Assembly: GCA_032622095.1 (NCBI GenBank)
Contig: CP136068.1
Coordinates: forward strand, 48,416,443-48,480,442
Source: Siphonodentalium dalli
Lineage: Eukaryota > Mollusca > Scaphopoda > Gadilida > Siphonodentaliidae
Direction: 5' to 3'
Length of the DNA: 64,000 nt
Shown here piece after piece: positions 39,522-53,589 of this stretch. Numbering within the stretch: position 1 is the stretch's first letter; the number at the start of each line of letters is the position of its first letter. The position numbers and the translations under genes are program-made. A model generated the notes under the pieces. That model ran no database searches. It saw only the letters and a program-made list of their open reading frames with translations, and was not told the DNA's origin.

Positions 39522-41373
39522 GTAAGATTATCCCAATACTAGAGTCCCCGCATCAAGTTACAATATACTAGTTCAGATCGAAAACTTCATTCGTCAGGAG
39601 ACGACAAATCTCAACAGCCGGTTGGTGCATATATCAACATATCGATAACAGATGGATAATTTTTATCCGTAAACAAATGGCGATGAAGTAAATGTGGGTG
39701 ACTAGAAATGACTGACGTTTGAATCTATATCGTGCTTTGAAAGTCTGGACATCAGCTCATTTTCGTCACTTCACCGGGAGACTGTTTTCAACGGGTTCCC
39801 TCCTACATTTGGAATACTAAAATGCATAGCAAACGTGGAGTGTAAGGTAGTCTTCTGCTTCATAAGTATTTCCCCTCACTAATACCAGTAGGGTGTTCAT
39901 TGTTGATTGTGCTTGTATTCAAGCTGCGGTAAACACAAACACGACTTTCTTCATCACCATTATTATGCTTGAATATGGTGTGTATATATGAGTTAATAAA
40001 ATATGTTATCTACTTGGAAATGCTTCGTCTCCAAGTTTTCTTCTGAAAGGACAACCGTCGTCAATAACTGACCATTTACATGTTCGACAATGTTATAACC
40101 ACCTGGATTTCCATTGTCACGTGGCAGTTCACAATTTCGAATGTAATATTTTTTTCTAGATGGGTTACTTCAAAAACATGCTGACACATTTTCTTTGACA
40201 ATGGCCTTATGCATAATTTGTTTTATTTTGTATATGAATAATCGAAGGAAATCACTATGCCGTTAAGTCAGATACACATGTGCATCACTGGTGAAATCTC
40301 GGGAACAAGATGACACACACCACAGCTGTTAAAACTAATATCGGTAATGTTGGTGTTGGTATATAATCTATTCGTGGGTGGTCATTCGCATCTGTTTAGA
40401 CCTCTATATACATATATTTGAAATACGCTAAACATTCAGATGAGGCGAATTGAGAAATATGTTTCATTTCCAGTGTAATGATCCATACAATTAAGTTTTT
40501 GGTTACATTTGTCTAACTTTTAGTCGTCAATGTTTTGCTATTTAAGAGGAGACCAGTACACATGTATTTGAATACGTTTGATAGGTTGAGTATGTCTCCT
40601 GAGATACCAAGAACTGCAAGGTAATTAAGCTTATTGTCTTGGTTCTAAATGAGGAACTTTCAGTCGTGATATGATATTGAGTTATTGCTTTATTTTGTAC
40701 AATAAAGCATCATACCCCCGTATGTTGCAATTAAAAAATATTCAGCTAACAATATTTCATTTCAATGCGAACCAACATTAATATGTTTTTTACACATAAT
40801 ATGCTATCACCTGGAATTTACCATTATTGATATATAGTGATCAGCTGTGATTTTGTTAACGAGATATGATATAGAACTCATCCTAATATGTCATTACTCA
40901 ACGGGTATGACAAGAACATATTCAATTATAGAAAATTATTTATGGGTGGCTGTCTTTCGAATTGAAACTAATATGAGATTTCCCCAATAAAAGAAACATT
41001 AAGTTACCTGTCCTAATCTTTAGATATGAGTGCATGGACATATCTGTACTTTTGAAAAAAGGTATATTATACACAGGTTCACGGTACCTGAAAACAGCGA
41101 GATTTTAATAGTATTCATGCCACATAAGTATTGTTAGTTGGGTGATAATTTTCAAATTCTTAAATACTGTATCACCATAATCCGTCATATCAAGTTGTGA
41201 AAAGAAAAACCAAACAATTTTGAGTAATGGAATTTTGAACAATCATAAATTATTGGCAAAATGTGCGCCTGGTCTTTAAAACTGAACTATGTGACAATTT
41301 AACATTGCCGTAATGATTCCTACAGTTGTATCAATGGAGGCACATGGTGGTTTAAAGCTCATAATTCTTTCAG
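39522..41373 (+). other. Intron 2 of the PAN-mucin-lectin gene (inferred)
   Basis: A 1.85-kb AT-rich interval between GTAAGA and TTCTTTCAG. I see no repeats or genes that I can name. Confidence 0.45.
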
Positions 41374-41775
41374 GTGAAGCTACGACCGTAATCCGGAATA
41401 TCACAACCATGAGGACAACCAGAATCACAACCACAACCGCTACTGCTACGGAAACTACCACTACCGTATCAACAGCCATAATTTCCGCAACAACCAATAC
41501 AACCGCCACCACAAACAAAACCAAAATTGGCACCGCTACAGTTAATACAACAACAGCCAACACCACTCCCTCAACTACAGCCACAACTTCCACCACAACC
41601 AATAACACCACAACCACCACCATGACCACTACAACCACCACCATCGTTACCACCACAACTACCACCGCCATTACCAGCACAACTACCACCACCATTACCA
41701 GCACAACTACCACCACCATTACTAGCACAACTACCACCACCACTACCACCACAACTACCATCACTACGACCCCAG
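41374..41775 (+). CDS. Exon 3: threonine-rich mucin-like, phase 1-1
   Basis: The acceptor ATAATTCTTTCAG| and donor CCCAG|GTGAGT bound 402 nt (134 codons), open in one frame and phase 1 at both ends. Such symmetric exons are typical of shuffled extracellular modules. The product is dominated by Thr with Ser, Ala and Asn. It starts EATTVIRNITT and contains many potential N-T-T sites, consistent with a heavily O-glycosylated mucin stalk between the PAN-like and lectin domains. The 3' part contains about three copies of a 24-bp unit (ACCAGCACAACTACCACCAC...), so its length may vary between individuals. The valine-rich frame on the opposite strand is a shadow. Confidence 0.6.
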
Positions 41776-44096
41776 GTGAGTGAATATGCTAATTACTTAA
41801 AACTCATTTTAGCACGTCGTGATGCTTATTCTCATGAATTGACATAAACATGATTGCGTATCTCAAGTGTCCTCACCCATAAAGAATATTTATTTAAACA
41901 TAATTTAAGGAAACATCGCATGCTTAATTTCTCAGCGGCGCACCCAATATCTCTTTCGGGTGATTGTTTATAAATCAATTCGGAAGACCAGTCCATCATA
42001 CCTACCCGATTGCACGGGATAATTAAATGTCATTTTGTCTGCAGCCAAGCACACCTCTTTCGTCTCGTAGTCTGCACTTCGACATTTTATATTGACTCCA
42101 AATTGTTTACAGTGGAATCTATGTATGAACTATTTCGTTGTACATTGTGTTTGCATTAACAGTGATAGTAATAATCATTTTTTATGATTAATATTACGGT
42201 GATTTTTAGGAATAGTTGCACATTTGATAGATTGTTCTTGCTCTGACAGACGATTTTGATAGCTCGCAGGCCAGTTGACTCACTGTAACCGCGATATTTA
42301 ACATCATGTAATTAACAGTGAACAGCGGTTCTCGTATGTGTATCTTGTGATAACAGTTTAGAACGAAACAGATAATTACCTGGCTACGATCATTACGGAG
42401 CACGCTCCAGATAATGCACACTCCCTACTATACACAACGAAACTGTCAATGCCAAAGCTGAGTTGGCGACTTCAGCAGATATTTTCTACGCAACTCAGAC
42501 TATTTTGAAAACAACATTTCCTACTTAATAATTCATCCTATTACCATTAAGTAGGAACAGGAACCATCGGGAAGACACTGAATACTCCTTGTTATATACT
42601 GCCCCTCGTACTCAATCCAATGAACTGATCCCATGCACAGAATGAGACCGATTCAAGTTCTTCGATAAAGTGTTTTTGATTGGTAACATTAAGATTAACG
42701 ACAATTTTGTTATATTAGAAGCATGTACATGCCTATAAGACGGTGACTGTGTTATCAACAGATACGGACGACCGATCGCCACGAGGATACACCGACAATG
42801 TCTTGTCGTTACAAAAGAACGAACGAGTTTTTCGTGTGTAAAATGGATATATACGATATGTAAAACAAACAAGCTTCGTACACGTCGCGGCAAAACCCCC
42901 ACCCGGTAAAATCTTCCCCTGACCAAAACTCCACACATACCAATTGTTAGAATACCATACATATATGATATGCCTAGGATTCATTATAATAAATTGTATT
43001 CATCCATTCGTCATACCCAACAAACGGAACCAGGTACAGTAAGTAACCAGGTAAACAATATACATATTTCTATTGAAGATACATTGCTACCTAGATGTCC
43101 TAATGTGAGTTTATTATTTGTCTGGGACTCCCATTATTTGGGTTTCAAGTCTGATAAAAGTTCCAGAAAAAGGTGACGAAGATAAAAATAATTAAGTGGA
43201 TTATGGCTATAAACCCACGTATACGGTCTGTTTGAATTATGCGCCAGTGAATATAACATTCGTGTGTAACTATTATGTAAAAGGTAATAATCGAAGCAGG
43301 GGTGTTCGGCAAAATATTCAACGCGGCACAAGACGAGTTTTATTTTTTTTTCTGGCCGAAACCCCGATGCTGAGAATATTATCTGACATAAAACCAACAA
43401 ATCGAAGTGTCATTGACTCATTATGAGCCGATTATTCAATTGGTCTGGTCTACATCTCTGTCTTGATTACCCGATTATGCTCACATTGTTCAACACGGAC
43501 AGTTATTATTGTCACCGGCGAAAAGCAACACGTTTCAATTATTATTTAACCCGAATCCGAACTCATCTAATTGGACACATAATACGTTAAAATTGCGTAA
43601 GACATTGCTCCATTTTACCAGGTGAATAAAACATGCTAATAAAATTGAACGGCAATCAACGATTGTTGTTATCCGTATGCATCACCATGCAAAACACCGC
43701 AATAACATCCCAGATAATGCCATTGGTGAGCTTAGAATATAATTTTCGAAAACTCTCTTTAATTGTCACCGTTAATTACTGCGTCAATTGGCAATGATAA
43801 GCCAACAACCCTCTTATCAATGGTGATGTCTCGAGTATTCGGGCTTCGAATAACACATAACCTGGTAAAACTGCCTAATTCAGATGTCGACAGCTGCCCA
43901 CAGAAGCTTCCTTCAGTGGGTTAATAGTTCTTTCTAAATTTCCTCTGGTGTTGAAAACGTTTGAATAGAAGTGATCAGGTATTAAATCGGATGCGGTTTC
44001 TTAAATTTCCAATCAGTATTAGATAGACACGATTGCTACCTTGAATTTTAAGTATCGATCTTTGGTGTACAGTTTATTGATGTTTTTCATTCTGCA

Positions 44097-44108
44097 GGGG
44101 GGGGGGGG
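44097..44108. repeat. Poly-G tract
   Basis: Twelve G in a row after CTGCA. Similar C/G runs occur at 26,175-26,190, 48,450-48,464, 59,561-59,572 and 63,447-63,456. Run lengths in such tracts are prone to sequencing error. Confidence 0.9.
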
Positions 44109-44896
44109 TCCAGACCAATTCTCCGAACAGTATAAAGTTTCATTTAGCACACCCATTCCCCTTCGGGTTAATTATAGTTTTCAAACTGCATGGTATCCCA
44201 ACATTTCCAATTATTGGAAAGTGCTAACATGACAACCATCCCCGGTGGTTGGCAAATTATCATAAGTTCCATTATGATACCAAACATTTCGCACCACGCC
44301 GACCTTACATACCTTTAATTATCACCCTAAAATGGTTTATATATTTTTTTTTAATTCGACTGTATCAGAACCTGACTGAAAAATGCAGAATACTGCCTCG
44401 ATTTGTTTTCGTTTGTTTGCTTTTTGCAATTCATTTGACTGAACACCGGGGAAGGACCAGGGCCAACGGGTCTACAGTGTTTCGTCCCGGTGGGATAAAC
44501 ATGTTCAAATCCGATTTGTTTTTAATTCGAAGTTTTTGACTGGCCCATGGTCGGACCGGTTGGTGAACATTTGGAAATTAGAACTTAGAAACTTCATAAT
44601 CCTAGCATATAAACTGGCCTGAAGCTTTCCAGGTGTTGGAAATTACCAATCTGACACGCCCCTATAATTGTGTGACGTGCTGGGGGAGGGGTACCTATAT
44701 AAATGTACTAAATAGGCCGAGCGGAAACCTGACATAATATATACCCCAATGCCACACGTGAAACTAACAGTTTCCCAATTTACAAGTGGTCGCGTTATAT
44801 TTATACTGAGGAAATGCCACACCATGGACCACTGGTCAACTCACTACATAATTACCATATCATTAATATGCATAGGCCAGTTGGTAAGTATACCTG

Positions 44897-45075
44897 CATC
44901 TGTATTGGAATGGTAGCAGTAGCTGATATTGTGACATTTGACCTCGTTCATGACCTGACCTGTCTGCATATAGGCTAGCTGGTAGATACCTGTATCCCCA
45001 TATCTGTATCGGATTGGTAGCGGTAGCTGAAACTATGACCTTCGACCTGGTTCACGACCTGACATTGCTGGTTAC
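44897..45075. repeat. Two direct copies of a ~104-bp sequence
   Basis: TCTGTATTGGAATGGTAGCA near 44,899 matches TCTGTATCGGATTGGTAGCG near 45,003. It is followed in both by AGTAGCTGA-type sequence, TGACCTYGTTCAYGACCTGAC and a tail of lower similarity. This is a local tandem duplication without coding evidence. Confidence 0.6.
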
Positions 45076-45989
45076 GGATAGACTCGTATGCATGTTATTA
45101 GCTGGACTGACAGTGACGTACAACGACCAGATCTGACATCTCTGAATGGATGAGTAACATGTCATCCAAGACATCTGACGAGCAGTGGATAGGGCGGTAC
45201 AGCGACCGGATCGTCGACACTGCATGGCTGGATGACGACATCAATATGCATAAGTAAGCTGATGGACGTAGTACATCTGGGCTGTCTATAGACCTGGCAT
45301 TTACATGAGCGTTACCAACTGGCATACTAGCTTATAACTTACACTGTCAGCATGATAAATACAACACCCAATTCCATCTGAGTTGACCAGCCTAACAAGA
45401 GTAGAGCCCAGTATAAAATGCTGTGATGTATTTACAATGACCAGAATAATATTGTATATTTAAAGATATGACAGCAATATGAAAAATCTGTACGCACTAT
45501 ATTACGGGAATAAGTATTGCATAAAGCAGGGATGGAATACTCGTAAATTACTGCTATTAGTGCGATTATTAATATGACTGATCCCGCAGATACTATATTA
45601 ATTGAGCTACCTGTGAGGAATAATAATATGACCTGGATAAACCTGTTATGTATGTCTGATCGTGGAATGGTACTGCAGCATCTACTGATAAAGTAGTGGT
45701 ACGTGTAATGGATACATAGTGTGCATGTGGGCTGACCTGTAACCTGGGCCTCAACCAAGTGTGGACATCCATGTGTCACCAGGCAGCACTGGAAATGGTT
45801 CACCTGGGATGGGCGTAATACTGAGCATCGGCAAAGCAATCGACCAAGTGGTGATGAGTGGTTGTATGGTTGGTTTCTGTCTTGATATGCACTGTACCAG
45901 GTCTGCATTTGGATTCGGACTGTCTGATTATTACATATGCCATGATCAGGCCGAAGTGGTCTGTGAGTGAAGCTGTACTATCCATAATC

Positions 45990-46105
45990 CATGTGATGCA
46001 TCTCTGTCTGTTCTTGTGCATCTAAACCTGGCTCTGATTCTGACAGAGCTGTGATGCATCTGTCTGTCCTCGTGCATCTAAACCTGGCTCTGATTCAGAC
46101 TGTAC
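45990..46105. repeat. Two direct copies of a 58-bp sequence
   Basis: GTGATGCATC at 45,993 and 46,051 starts two nearly identical blocks that share TGCATCTAAACCTGGCTCTG. The offset is 58 bp. This is a recent small tandem duplication. Confidence 0.8.
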
Positions 46106-46825
46106 ATCCTGGATGGATAGCATGACTGGAGTACCATTATTCCTCACAGGCTAACGCAAGAACTAACCCACACTACAAATGTACTACAAGAGTACCAAGA
46201 ATAAGAGTAAAGAATGACTACGACTGAAGTCTGAACTGCGGTTAAATTGACCAAGTGGAAAAGTGCATGAAATATGCGTTGAAATTACCTGAATGGAAAG
46301 TGCAATCATCAAGATTGCGAGCTGTGTATGCCCTATAATAGTAGCCTGGCATGGTATTCTTCTGTCGCCAGGATGCGTATGGAAATACGTCTGAATTATG
46401 CTTGGAAATGAGCTCGATTATCTTGAAAACGGTTGGAATACCCTTGCATCGTTGTTGACATAGTGACGTAAGTTGCTATGCCGAGAGAGAAAGTAGAAAG
46501 CCAGCGACGTTGGCGGTTGGTCGGTATTTATACCCAGCCAACCGGAAACGAGGCCGTTAAAAATAGCATAGAAACGCACATCACACGCCACGTGGGAATT
46601 CCCGTAATATTTACAATTATGAAAGTGCCAGATCAGCAAAGCGATCTGTGAAATAAAACTGATCAAACTGATGAAATAGTATGAATACGACGAATAGATT
46701 TACGATATAAATCGCGATGAAAATTACGAAAGTCAAATTACGTAAAATAGGGCGAACATAGAATGTAATTAGAAAGATTATATAATTAGTTAACCCTGTC
46801 ACGCTACAATTGGAACATTTCCAAC

Positions 46826-47334
46826 TACCTTACTCGTATTTAAATTCGCGCAGTACTATTTTTCGCGCATCCAATGGTGCACGAATTTAAAACTGAGCTA
46901 AAAATAGTACGACTCCCAAGTTTAATCTAAACCACAGTCCATATGAAATACAAGAGCGTTATGTTGCTGAATTTACATATATTATGAACGGTTGAATAGG
47001 CAATTACACCTATACATGTATGCATATATTTATATTCGGCCAACCGCTACCAAGACCCTTGCTCGCAATGCCATGCGACACATCATGGTAACATAGACAT
47101 TGTTGAAATACTTGTATAAGAAATACTAATATTCCAGGTCGCCACAATATTATGATGTATGGAGTTACTAGTTTATTGTCGACGCGATGTAAATCCGCCA
47201 CGATTGTGTTTATTATACACATATACTATCCCCAGCGAACATATTTTTGTCAGTTTTGAATTCGCGAATTTAAAGTGCGCGAATTCAAAACTGAGCGAAA
47301 AATAGTACTGCACGAATTCAAATACGAGTAAGGT
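46826..47334. mobile_element. ~509-bp MITE with ~40-bp TIRs and TA ends
   Basis: The left end TACCTTACTCGTATTT (46,826) and right end AAATACGAGTAAGGTA (47,334) are inverted. The match extends about 40 bp inward through GCAGTACTATTTTTCGC. The outermost TA on both sides fits a Tc1/mariner-type TA target. A second inner pair (AATTTAAAACTGAGCTAAAAA near 46,882 and AATTCAAAACTGAGCGAAAAA near 47,281) lies in direct orientation. No transposase is present. It is non-autonomous. Confidence 0.7.
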
Positions 47335-48825
47335 AATGGCCATTTCCGTCGAAAAAATTAACAAAAGTATGAAAATGTGCGACTGTTCCCCACCAATTCC
47401 TCGCTAATTTCTAACTACCCCACCCTCCACCCATCTTGTCGCACATCTGATTCCCTGTTGCGATAGTCCTTTTGTGTCGTATTCGATGTATCTACTCGCG
47501 AACGAGGTACCAATAAATTAATCCCCTGCGTATTCTTAACGAATGTACACGGGTATTATTAAAAGAATACCCGTTGGTTATAAGAACAACCATGTGTCAC
47601 ACATGTTTTGAGCATTCTGCCAGATAGCATCCGTATCAGGCAGGACAAAGGGGTAACACGCAGGTGGGTTTTAAATTGAAAATAAACTGAAGTGCCACAA
47701 ACTCTGACACTGTCGTCGCAAAGCTGCTAACTTATGACACTTGTATTGCTGACCACATGTCCTTATTTGTTTCGGAATTCAAGAGACAGTTTGTGTACGA
47801 GTCTGAATTAAATCGATAATTGTAAACACAAATGATACACTACTCTCAAAGACTGGAGATATAATTGCACACATCGCATGTAGCTAACACAAATACACAT
47901 TCATGTAGGATAGCGAGGGGGCCATGATACAAGGTTAAATTTTTAGTTTGTTTTAATTTGTGTGACCCACCATCCCTGGAATGAAAGTTTGTCTTCCTTT
48001 CAGATATCTGACAACTACCACTCCAACACAAGTTTGCAAGTGCAATCTAAGTTAATTTGATGACAATCGCTGACAATAGTAGGATAAGGCAGACATCCGG
48101 ATGAAATGCCAATCAGTTAAGCTTAATGAGAAGTACCATAAATCTCAGAAATACAAAACACTCAGTAACTAATGTTGTGAAATAAGGTTCAGCATCCCTA
48201 CCCATATATTACCCGCAGTATATATGCGACAAAGATGTGTATGTACAGCAGCGTCTTCTCTCAGGTTGTGACTAGCCCAGGTTAGATGACTAAATGATCG
48301 CCCAATCTCTGTATTAATTATATAATTTTCCATCTGTAGTCTGTTCCATTGACCAATAACAAGTAATTGAAGGACACACTGATAAAATACATGTGTTCTT
48401 TGCAAATGGCAAACACATGGTCTTGTAACACGCTTACTGTTCCGCCACGCCCCCCCCCCCCCCCAACTGCACTACCCTTATACGCCGCACATATACAGCG
48501 TATCCCCATCACAGACCGTAAGCACCGTAACTACCAGTATATATGTTCCTGCTTTACGTCAGTGTAGTATACATGAGACATAGTTATACTACCACGATGT
48601 ATAGAGCAGGCACGTATATTCTAGTAAGGGCATTGCGGATTTTGATGGGAGGGGAGCATTGGAACGCATTACAGGCCTATGTGGCAGAAACAGTAATCCA
48701 GAAATAAAATGTTGTCATCTCAAATATGAATACTCGTTCTGTAATAATTAGCATTTTATGGTCAATTACTCAAACTTTTCAATCGTGTGTAAGTAATCCA
48801 AGGTCCCATCTACCCAATGAACAGG

Positions 48826-49325
48826 TCAGGCACATCCTGCATTTCATTATTATAGTGGTATATGACCACTACCGTTTTGTGAATTTGATAAAAGAGGGAT
48901 AATCCAAAATCATATTTCACACAAATTAATCAAAATGAGTGTCGCACTAATTCGGTATCTTACATATATATTGTCAAGGAGAATGCTTAATCATGACGGC
49001 ACATGATAAGCAACTCAATTAGCATATCAATTAATTTAAATCATGTTATGAAGGGGCGATTGAGTCATCCTGTTATTGTCATTTAGAAAGGCATATATTA
49101 GTATTATTATTCAATAACAAAGCTGGCGCAAAAGATTGCACCACAGCGCATTTTGTCGGAAGACTGTTCATTCGCTGCGATATTGTTAGGAGTGAAATTT
49201 AATGTGCACTGGTAAGTCTACTATTTCTGACGCAAATAAAGGAAACATGGATATGTTATGGTCATATACCACTATAATAGTCGAATACCACTATAATAAT
49301 CGAATTCAGGATGTGCCTCAGACAC
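48826..49325. mobile_element. ~500-bp MITE-like element with ~45-bp TIRs
   Basis: The left arm near 48,826-48,878 (CACATCCTG, ATTATTATAGTGGTATATGACC) is the reverse complement of the right arm near 49,259-49,325. The right arm carries the CCACTATAATA motif twice. The interior is AT-rich and non-coding. Confidence 0.65.
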
Positions 49326-50150
49326 CACCCACCCACCTGGACCTTGTAGCATAGAGTTTTCATACCACCACCGGGATAGATCATTATATTATATATAATT
49401 ATTGACAAACAAGGACGACATCTATGGTCAGTACCGTTGTTCATCTTCGGTGATCTGACAGATATATGGCAGATTTTGGTGCAGAACACAAACACGACGC
49501 ACGTGTAACCGGTTGCCGGAAATACAAATACGGCGTTTTTTCATATAGAACAGTCCGCTAGGGCTAGTCGAGTACGACTCACGGAAGGTAACGATTATTC
49601 CATTATATCATACATGTCATTCAACAGAATATCGAATAAGAGGTACTGACAACTAAGTCGTTTCCAACATCAAATAACACACCACACAGCTGACGTCGTA
49701 ATGCCCCACTGCGAATTATTACGTCATATGTTGTTCAGTGTGTCAAGATATGTGCTTCTGTGGATACGAGTTTGTTTAAAACATTTCTGTTTTTGCAGAA
49801 CTAAATTGACTTTTTCAAGTATATGATTAGCGGATTCAAAATTATATATATATACGTCCTTGTGTGGTTATCAGTAGATTCGTAAATACTGCGTTGCTGT
49901 CACAACGGTTAATGACTGCTTCATTTTAACGGAATCTCAAACAAACTGTTTTGTTATATTATGTCATGAATATGTGTTTTCATTTTCTTTTTTTACCTTA
50001 CATCCACATATTAATATGTATTACTCTCTTACTTCACAAATCATTGTCCCTATGTATCTTCAGAAAAGAGCCTGCAACCGCGCCGATGGAACCGTGATCA
50101 AATGAAAAAGCCTACCTACATATTATCTAGCACCATAAATTATCATCGAT

Positions 50151-53100
50151 ATGATCCAGGATAACTATTACCGCTCAAGGGTAGGCACATTCTATAATCG
50201 CGCGCGATGTGCGAAACGTAAAGAGCGATGTGATCCGTATATGTCCAAACTTCTAATTTATTACGTAAACTTGGCTATGAATGGAACAAACCAACTTAAG
50301 CTCATTAGAGTACTACTCATACTTTCGATTGTGAACTCCGACGAAATGTTCATGAATAAAACTAGGGTACCAAGAGAAATCTTTTCCTCTCCTAAGGATC
50401 CTGCCACAACGGCCACGTGGCTCAGACAATTGCTATTAATTTCTGGCGATATTTTGCCTAACCCCGGACCTGGAACAGACGGAGAACTATCAGTGTTCCA
50501 CTTGAATGTGCAGAGTATTTTCCCGAAACTTGATGTTCTTTCCACCGAAATCCAAAACTATGACGTGTGTGGTTTTACGGAGTCCTGGCTTGGTACCAAA
50601 AATGAACAAAATGATTTGCTGATACCTGGTTTCCACGAACCTGAACGTAGAGATAGAGTTCATATCGATACAATAGGGGGTGGTGTTATTGTCGATGTCA
50701 AGAACAATATAGCATTTAAACGTAGAAATGACATGGAAAGAAGTAATTTAGAAAATTAATGGATCGAAGTTATATTGAATGGAAAAAACGTTCTAGTCGG
50801 TACCTTCTATCGCCCACAAAATGTACAATGTTGGGACGAAATCGAGGGGAATATTGGTGATGTAGTAAATGCCCATCCATCCCATAGAATAATAATATGT
50901 GGAGATTTGAATGAAAATCAGTTTAATCCAGCAAATTCCAAAGTGTCCTCCATCTCAACATACTTCTCCCTCAAGCAAGTTATATACGAATCGACAAATT
51001 GTTCTGAATTTTCAGAAACACTCATAGATGTTATACTGATCAACGGTAACTGCACACGAAAGGAAAGTGGAACATTAGAACCCTTATTTTGTGACTTAGT
51101 TCGCTACCACGTCCCGGTCTACGTGAAAATTGAAACTCAGAGACAACTAGACCGATAGTACATAACAAACACACTGTATACATGTTTGAACAAGCAGATT
51201 TCTCAACAATTAACCACCAAATAAAAACATCAGAATGGACCCAGGCATTCAACAACTTACCACTTGAGGATCTATGTGGCACTTTGACTAACAAACTAAC
51301 TGAGCTTATGAATAAATATATTCCCCACAAGTTTATCAGCTGCAAGCAAGACAAGCCCGATTGGATGAACCCACGGATTAAGTAGTTAATTAGACAACGA
51401 AAAAGGATTCATAAATCGGCAAAAAGAAGAAATACCTCCGATTCATGGAGTAAATATAGAAAAATTCGAAACGAAGTAATTTCCGAAGTTAGATCGTCTA
51501 AACAATTTCATTTATTAAAAGTGCAAGAAGTCCTCAATGATCACAAAACAACAGCTGGCAAATGGTGGAAAACATTTAATCATCTTTCCACAAATAAGGC
51601 TGAAACTGTGCCTCCTTTAGTTTGGCAGGGCAAAGTTGTGTCGTCGGATGAAGACAAATCCGAGGTGCTAAATGGCTACTTCTGCAGCATTGCATCTCTC
51701 GATGGAACAAAACAACATCCACCCCCAACACCGGATGGCCCTAATCTGACCACACTCAGTGATATAAATATAACCGAGCTGGAAGTTTATAATGCTATAA
51801 AAGAACTCCAACCTGATAAGGCATCTGGACCTGATTTTATTAGCCCACGTCTGTTAAGGAACTGCACAAGCTTAAGTAAGCCTCTTTCCAAAATCTTCAA
51901 CCGTTTTATCCGAGAATCATACTTTCCTCCGCAATGGAAACGCGCAAACGTTGTACCAATTCATAAAAAGGAGACGGAACCAAGCCGGCGAATTACCGGC
52001 CAATCTCACTTTTAAGCTGTATAAGCAAGTTATTTGAAAAATGCATCGCTAAACACCTTATGGCATATCTCCAATCGAATAATATTCTAACTAAACGTCA
52101 GTCCGTGTTTGTTCCCGCCGACTCAACTGCCTATCAACTATGTGATATATTTGACAAAATTAGTAAATCTGTGGACGAAGGGCGCGACATTCGATTAGTA
52201 TTTTTTGACATAAGTAAAGCGTTTGATAAGTCTGGCACGAGGGTCTACTTTTTAAACTTCATGCAATAGGAATTCGCGATAATATGCTCTGTTGGTTCAA
52301 ATCATACCTTTCCGATCGCCAACATCGTGTAATACTACGCTCTGGCCAATCAACGTGGGGGACAATAACTGCAGGAGTGCCACAAGGGTGAGTATTGGGT
52401 CCTATCCTATTTCTTGTGTTTATTAACGACATTGTTGACAACATGACATGTAATATTCGTCTTTTTGCCGACGACACTTCGATTGCGCTGTCAACTGATG
52501 ACCCAAACACTGGGGCAATTATGATGCAACATGATATTATACGATTTGAAGAATGGTCCTCCACATGCTCGTTAAATTCAATGAACTTAAGACAGAGGCA
52601 TTAACGTGTACTCGAAAACGCAATACTCTAAGCCACCCAACCCTGACTATGAATCAACAGCCCATTAAGGAAGTCAATTCACACAAGCACCTCGGTGTTA
52701 TTATCAGTAAAGATGGCTGCTGTGGTCCCCACATCAATGAAATGACGAATACTGCCTGGAAACGTATTTCCCTACTAAGAAAATATCGATTTTATCTTGA
52801 CAGAGCTAGTCTTGAAAAATGTTACTTCACTCTGATTCGATCAGTTCTTGAATATTCTTGTGTAGTTTGGGATGGTTGTGTGCAACATGAATCTGATGCT
52901 ATTGAAAATATACAATATGAAGCAGCTCGCATCGAAACGGGTGCCACTGGGTCTGTCAGTAAGTCGACACTCCTAGCAGAAACTGGTTGGGAAACTTTAA
53001 AATCACGACGTGAAAAATACAAACTGAAGCTATTCTACAAGATGGTGTATGGCCAGGCACCAATATATCTAAGAACTTTAGTACCTCCAACTCACAGTCA

Positions 53101-53589
53101 GATATCGGAATGTGTCACCAGACAAGGCAATTGTATTATGGTTCCAGTTTTCGATAATGAATATCACAGAAGATCCTTCCTTCCCTCGACAACCACTTTG
53201 TGGAATAACCTTGACACAAGCAGGATTGCCATGGATTCAATAGTGACATTCTCAAAGTCATGGAATTCTAACATGAACACTATCCCTAAATGGTTTTATT
53301 ATGCCTACACACGCGATGCGCAGGTTTTGCACTCTCGACTTAGACTGCACTGTAGCCACTTAAATTACCACACCTATTCAAATTTTGTTTCTGACCAACC
53401 CATGTGTGCTTGCGGTGAGCTAGAGGATACCGAACATTATTAAATTTTACTCGAATGCGAAAGATACGACTCACAAAAATCTTTATTACTAACCACAGTG
53501 TCTGGCCTTTGCAACATTACAACCGAGGTGCTACTCCGTGGTTCCGCTGAACTCTTACATGACGATAATATAACCATTTTCAGATAGTA
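50151..53589 (+). pseudogene. Degenerate APE-RT LINE retrotransposon (CR1/Jockey-superfamily-like)
   Basis: A non-LTR retrotransposon polyprotein in fragments. The N-terminal region contains SGDILPNPGP at residues 98-107 (50,442-50,471), resembling a 2A-type motif. An AP-endonuclease domain follows, with LNVQS, TESWLG (Glu at about 50,580), TFYRP and GDLN. Its terminal S-D-H motif reads R-Y-H near 51,102-51,110, so a catalytic Asp is lost. The reverse transcriptase shows FFDISKAFD (Asp at 52,207), GVPQG and FADD (52,464-52,475). The C-terminal part contains HLGVIISKDG. Lesions: in-frame stops at 50,757, 51,383, 52,389 and 53,441, and frame changes near 51,140-51,180, 51,975, 52,230 and 52,565. 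The reading resumes after the last stop to a TAG near 53,587. It cannot make functional enzyme. Clade assignment within the superfamily is an inference. Confidence 0.9.

Noticed and set aside
41276-41764. Valine-rich minus-strand open frame
   Set aside because: It is the complement of the ACC/ACA threonine repeats of the plus-strand exon, and it lacks splice or domain support.
45761-45970. Cys-containing 69-codon frame as a possible secreted peptide or exon
   Set aside because: It has no signal peptide or family pattern and lies in a zone of local tandem duplications (44.9-46.1 kb).
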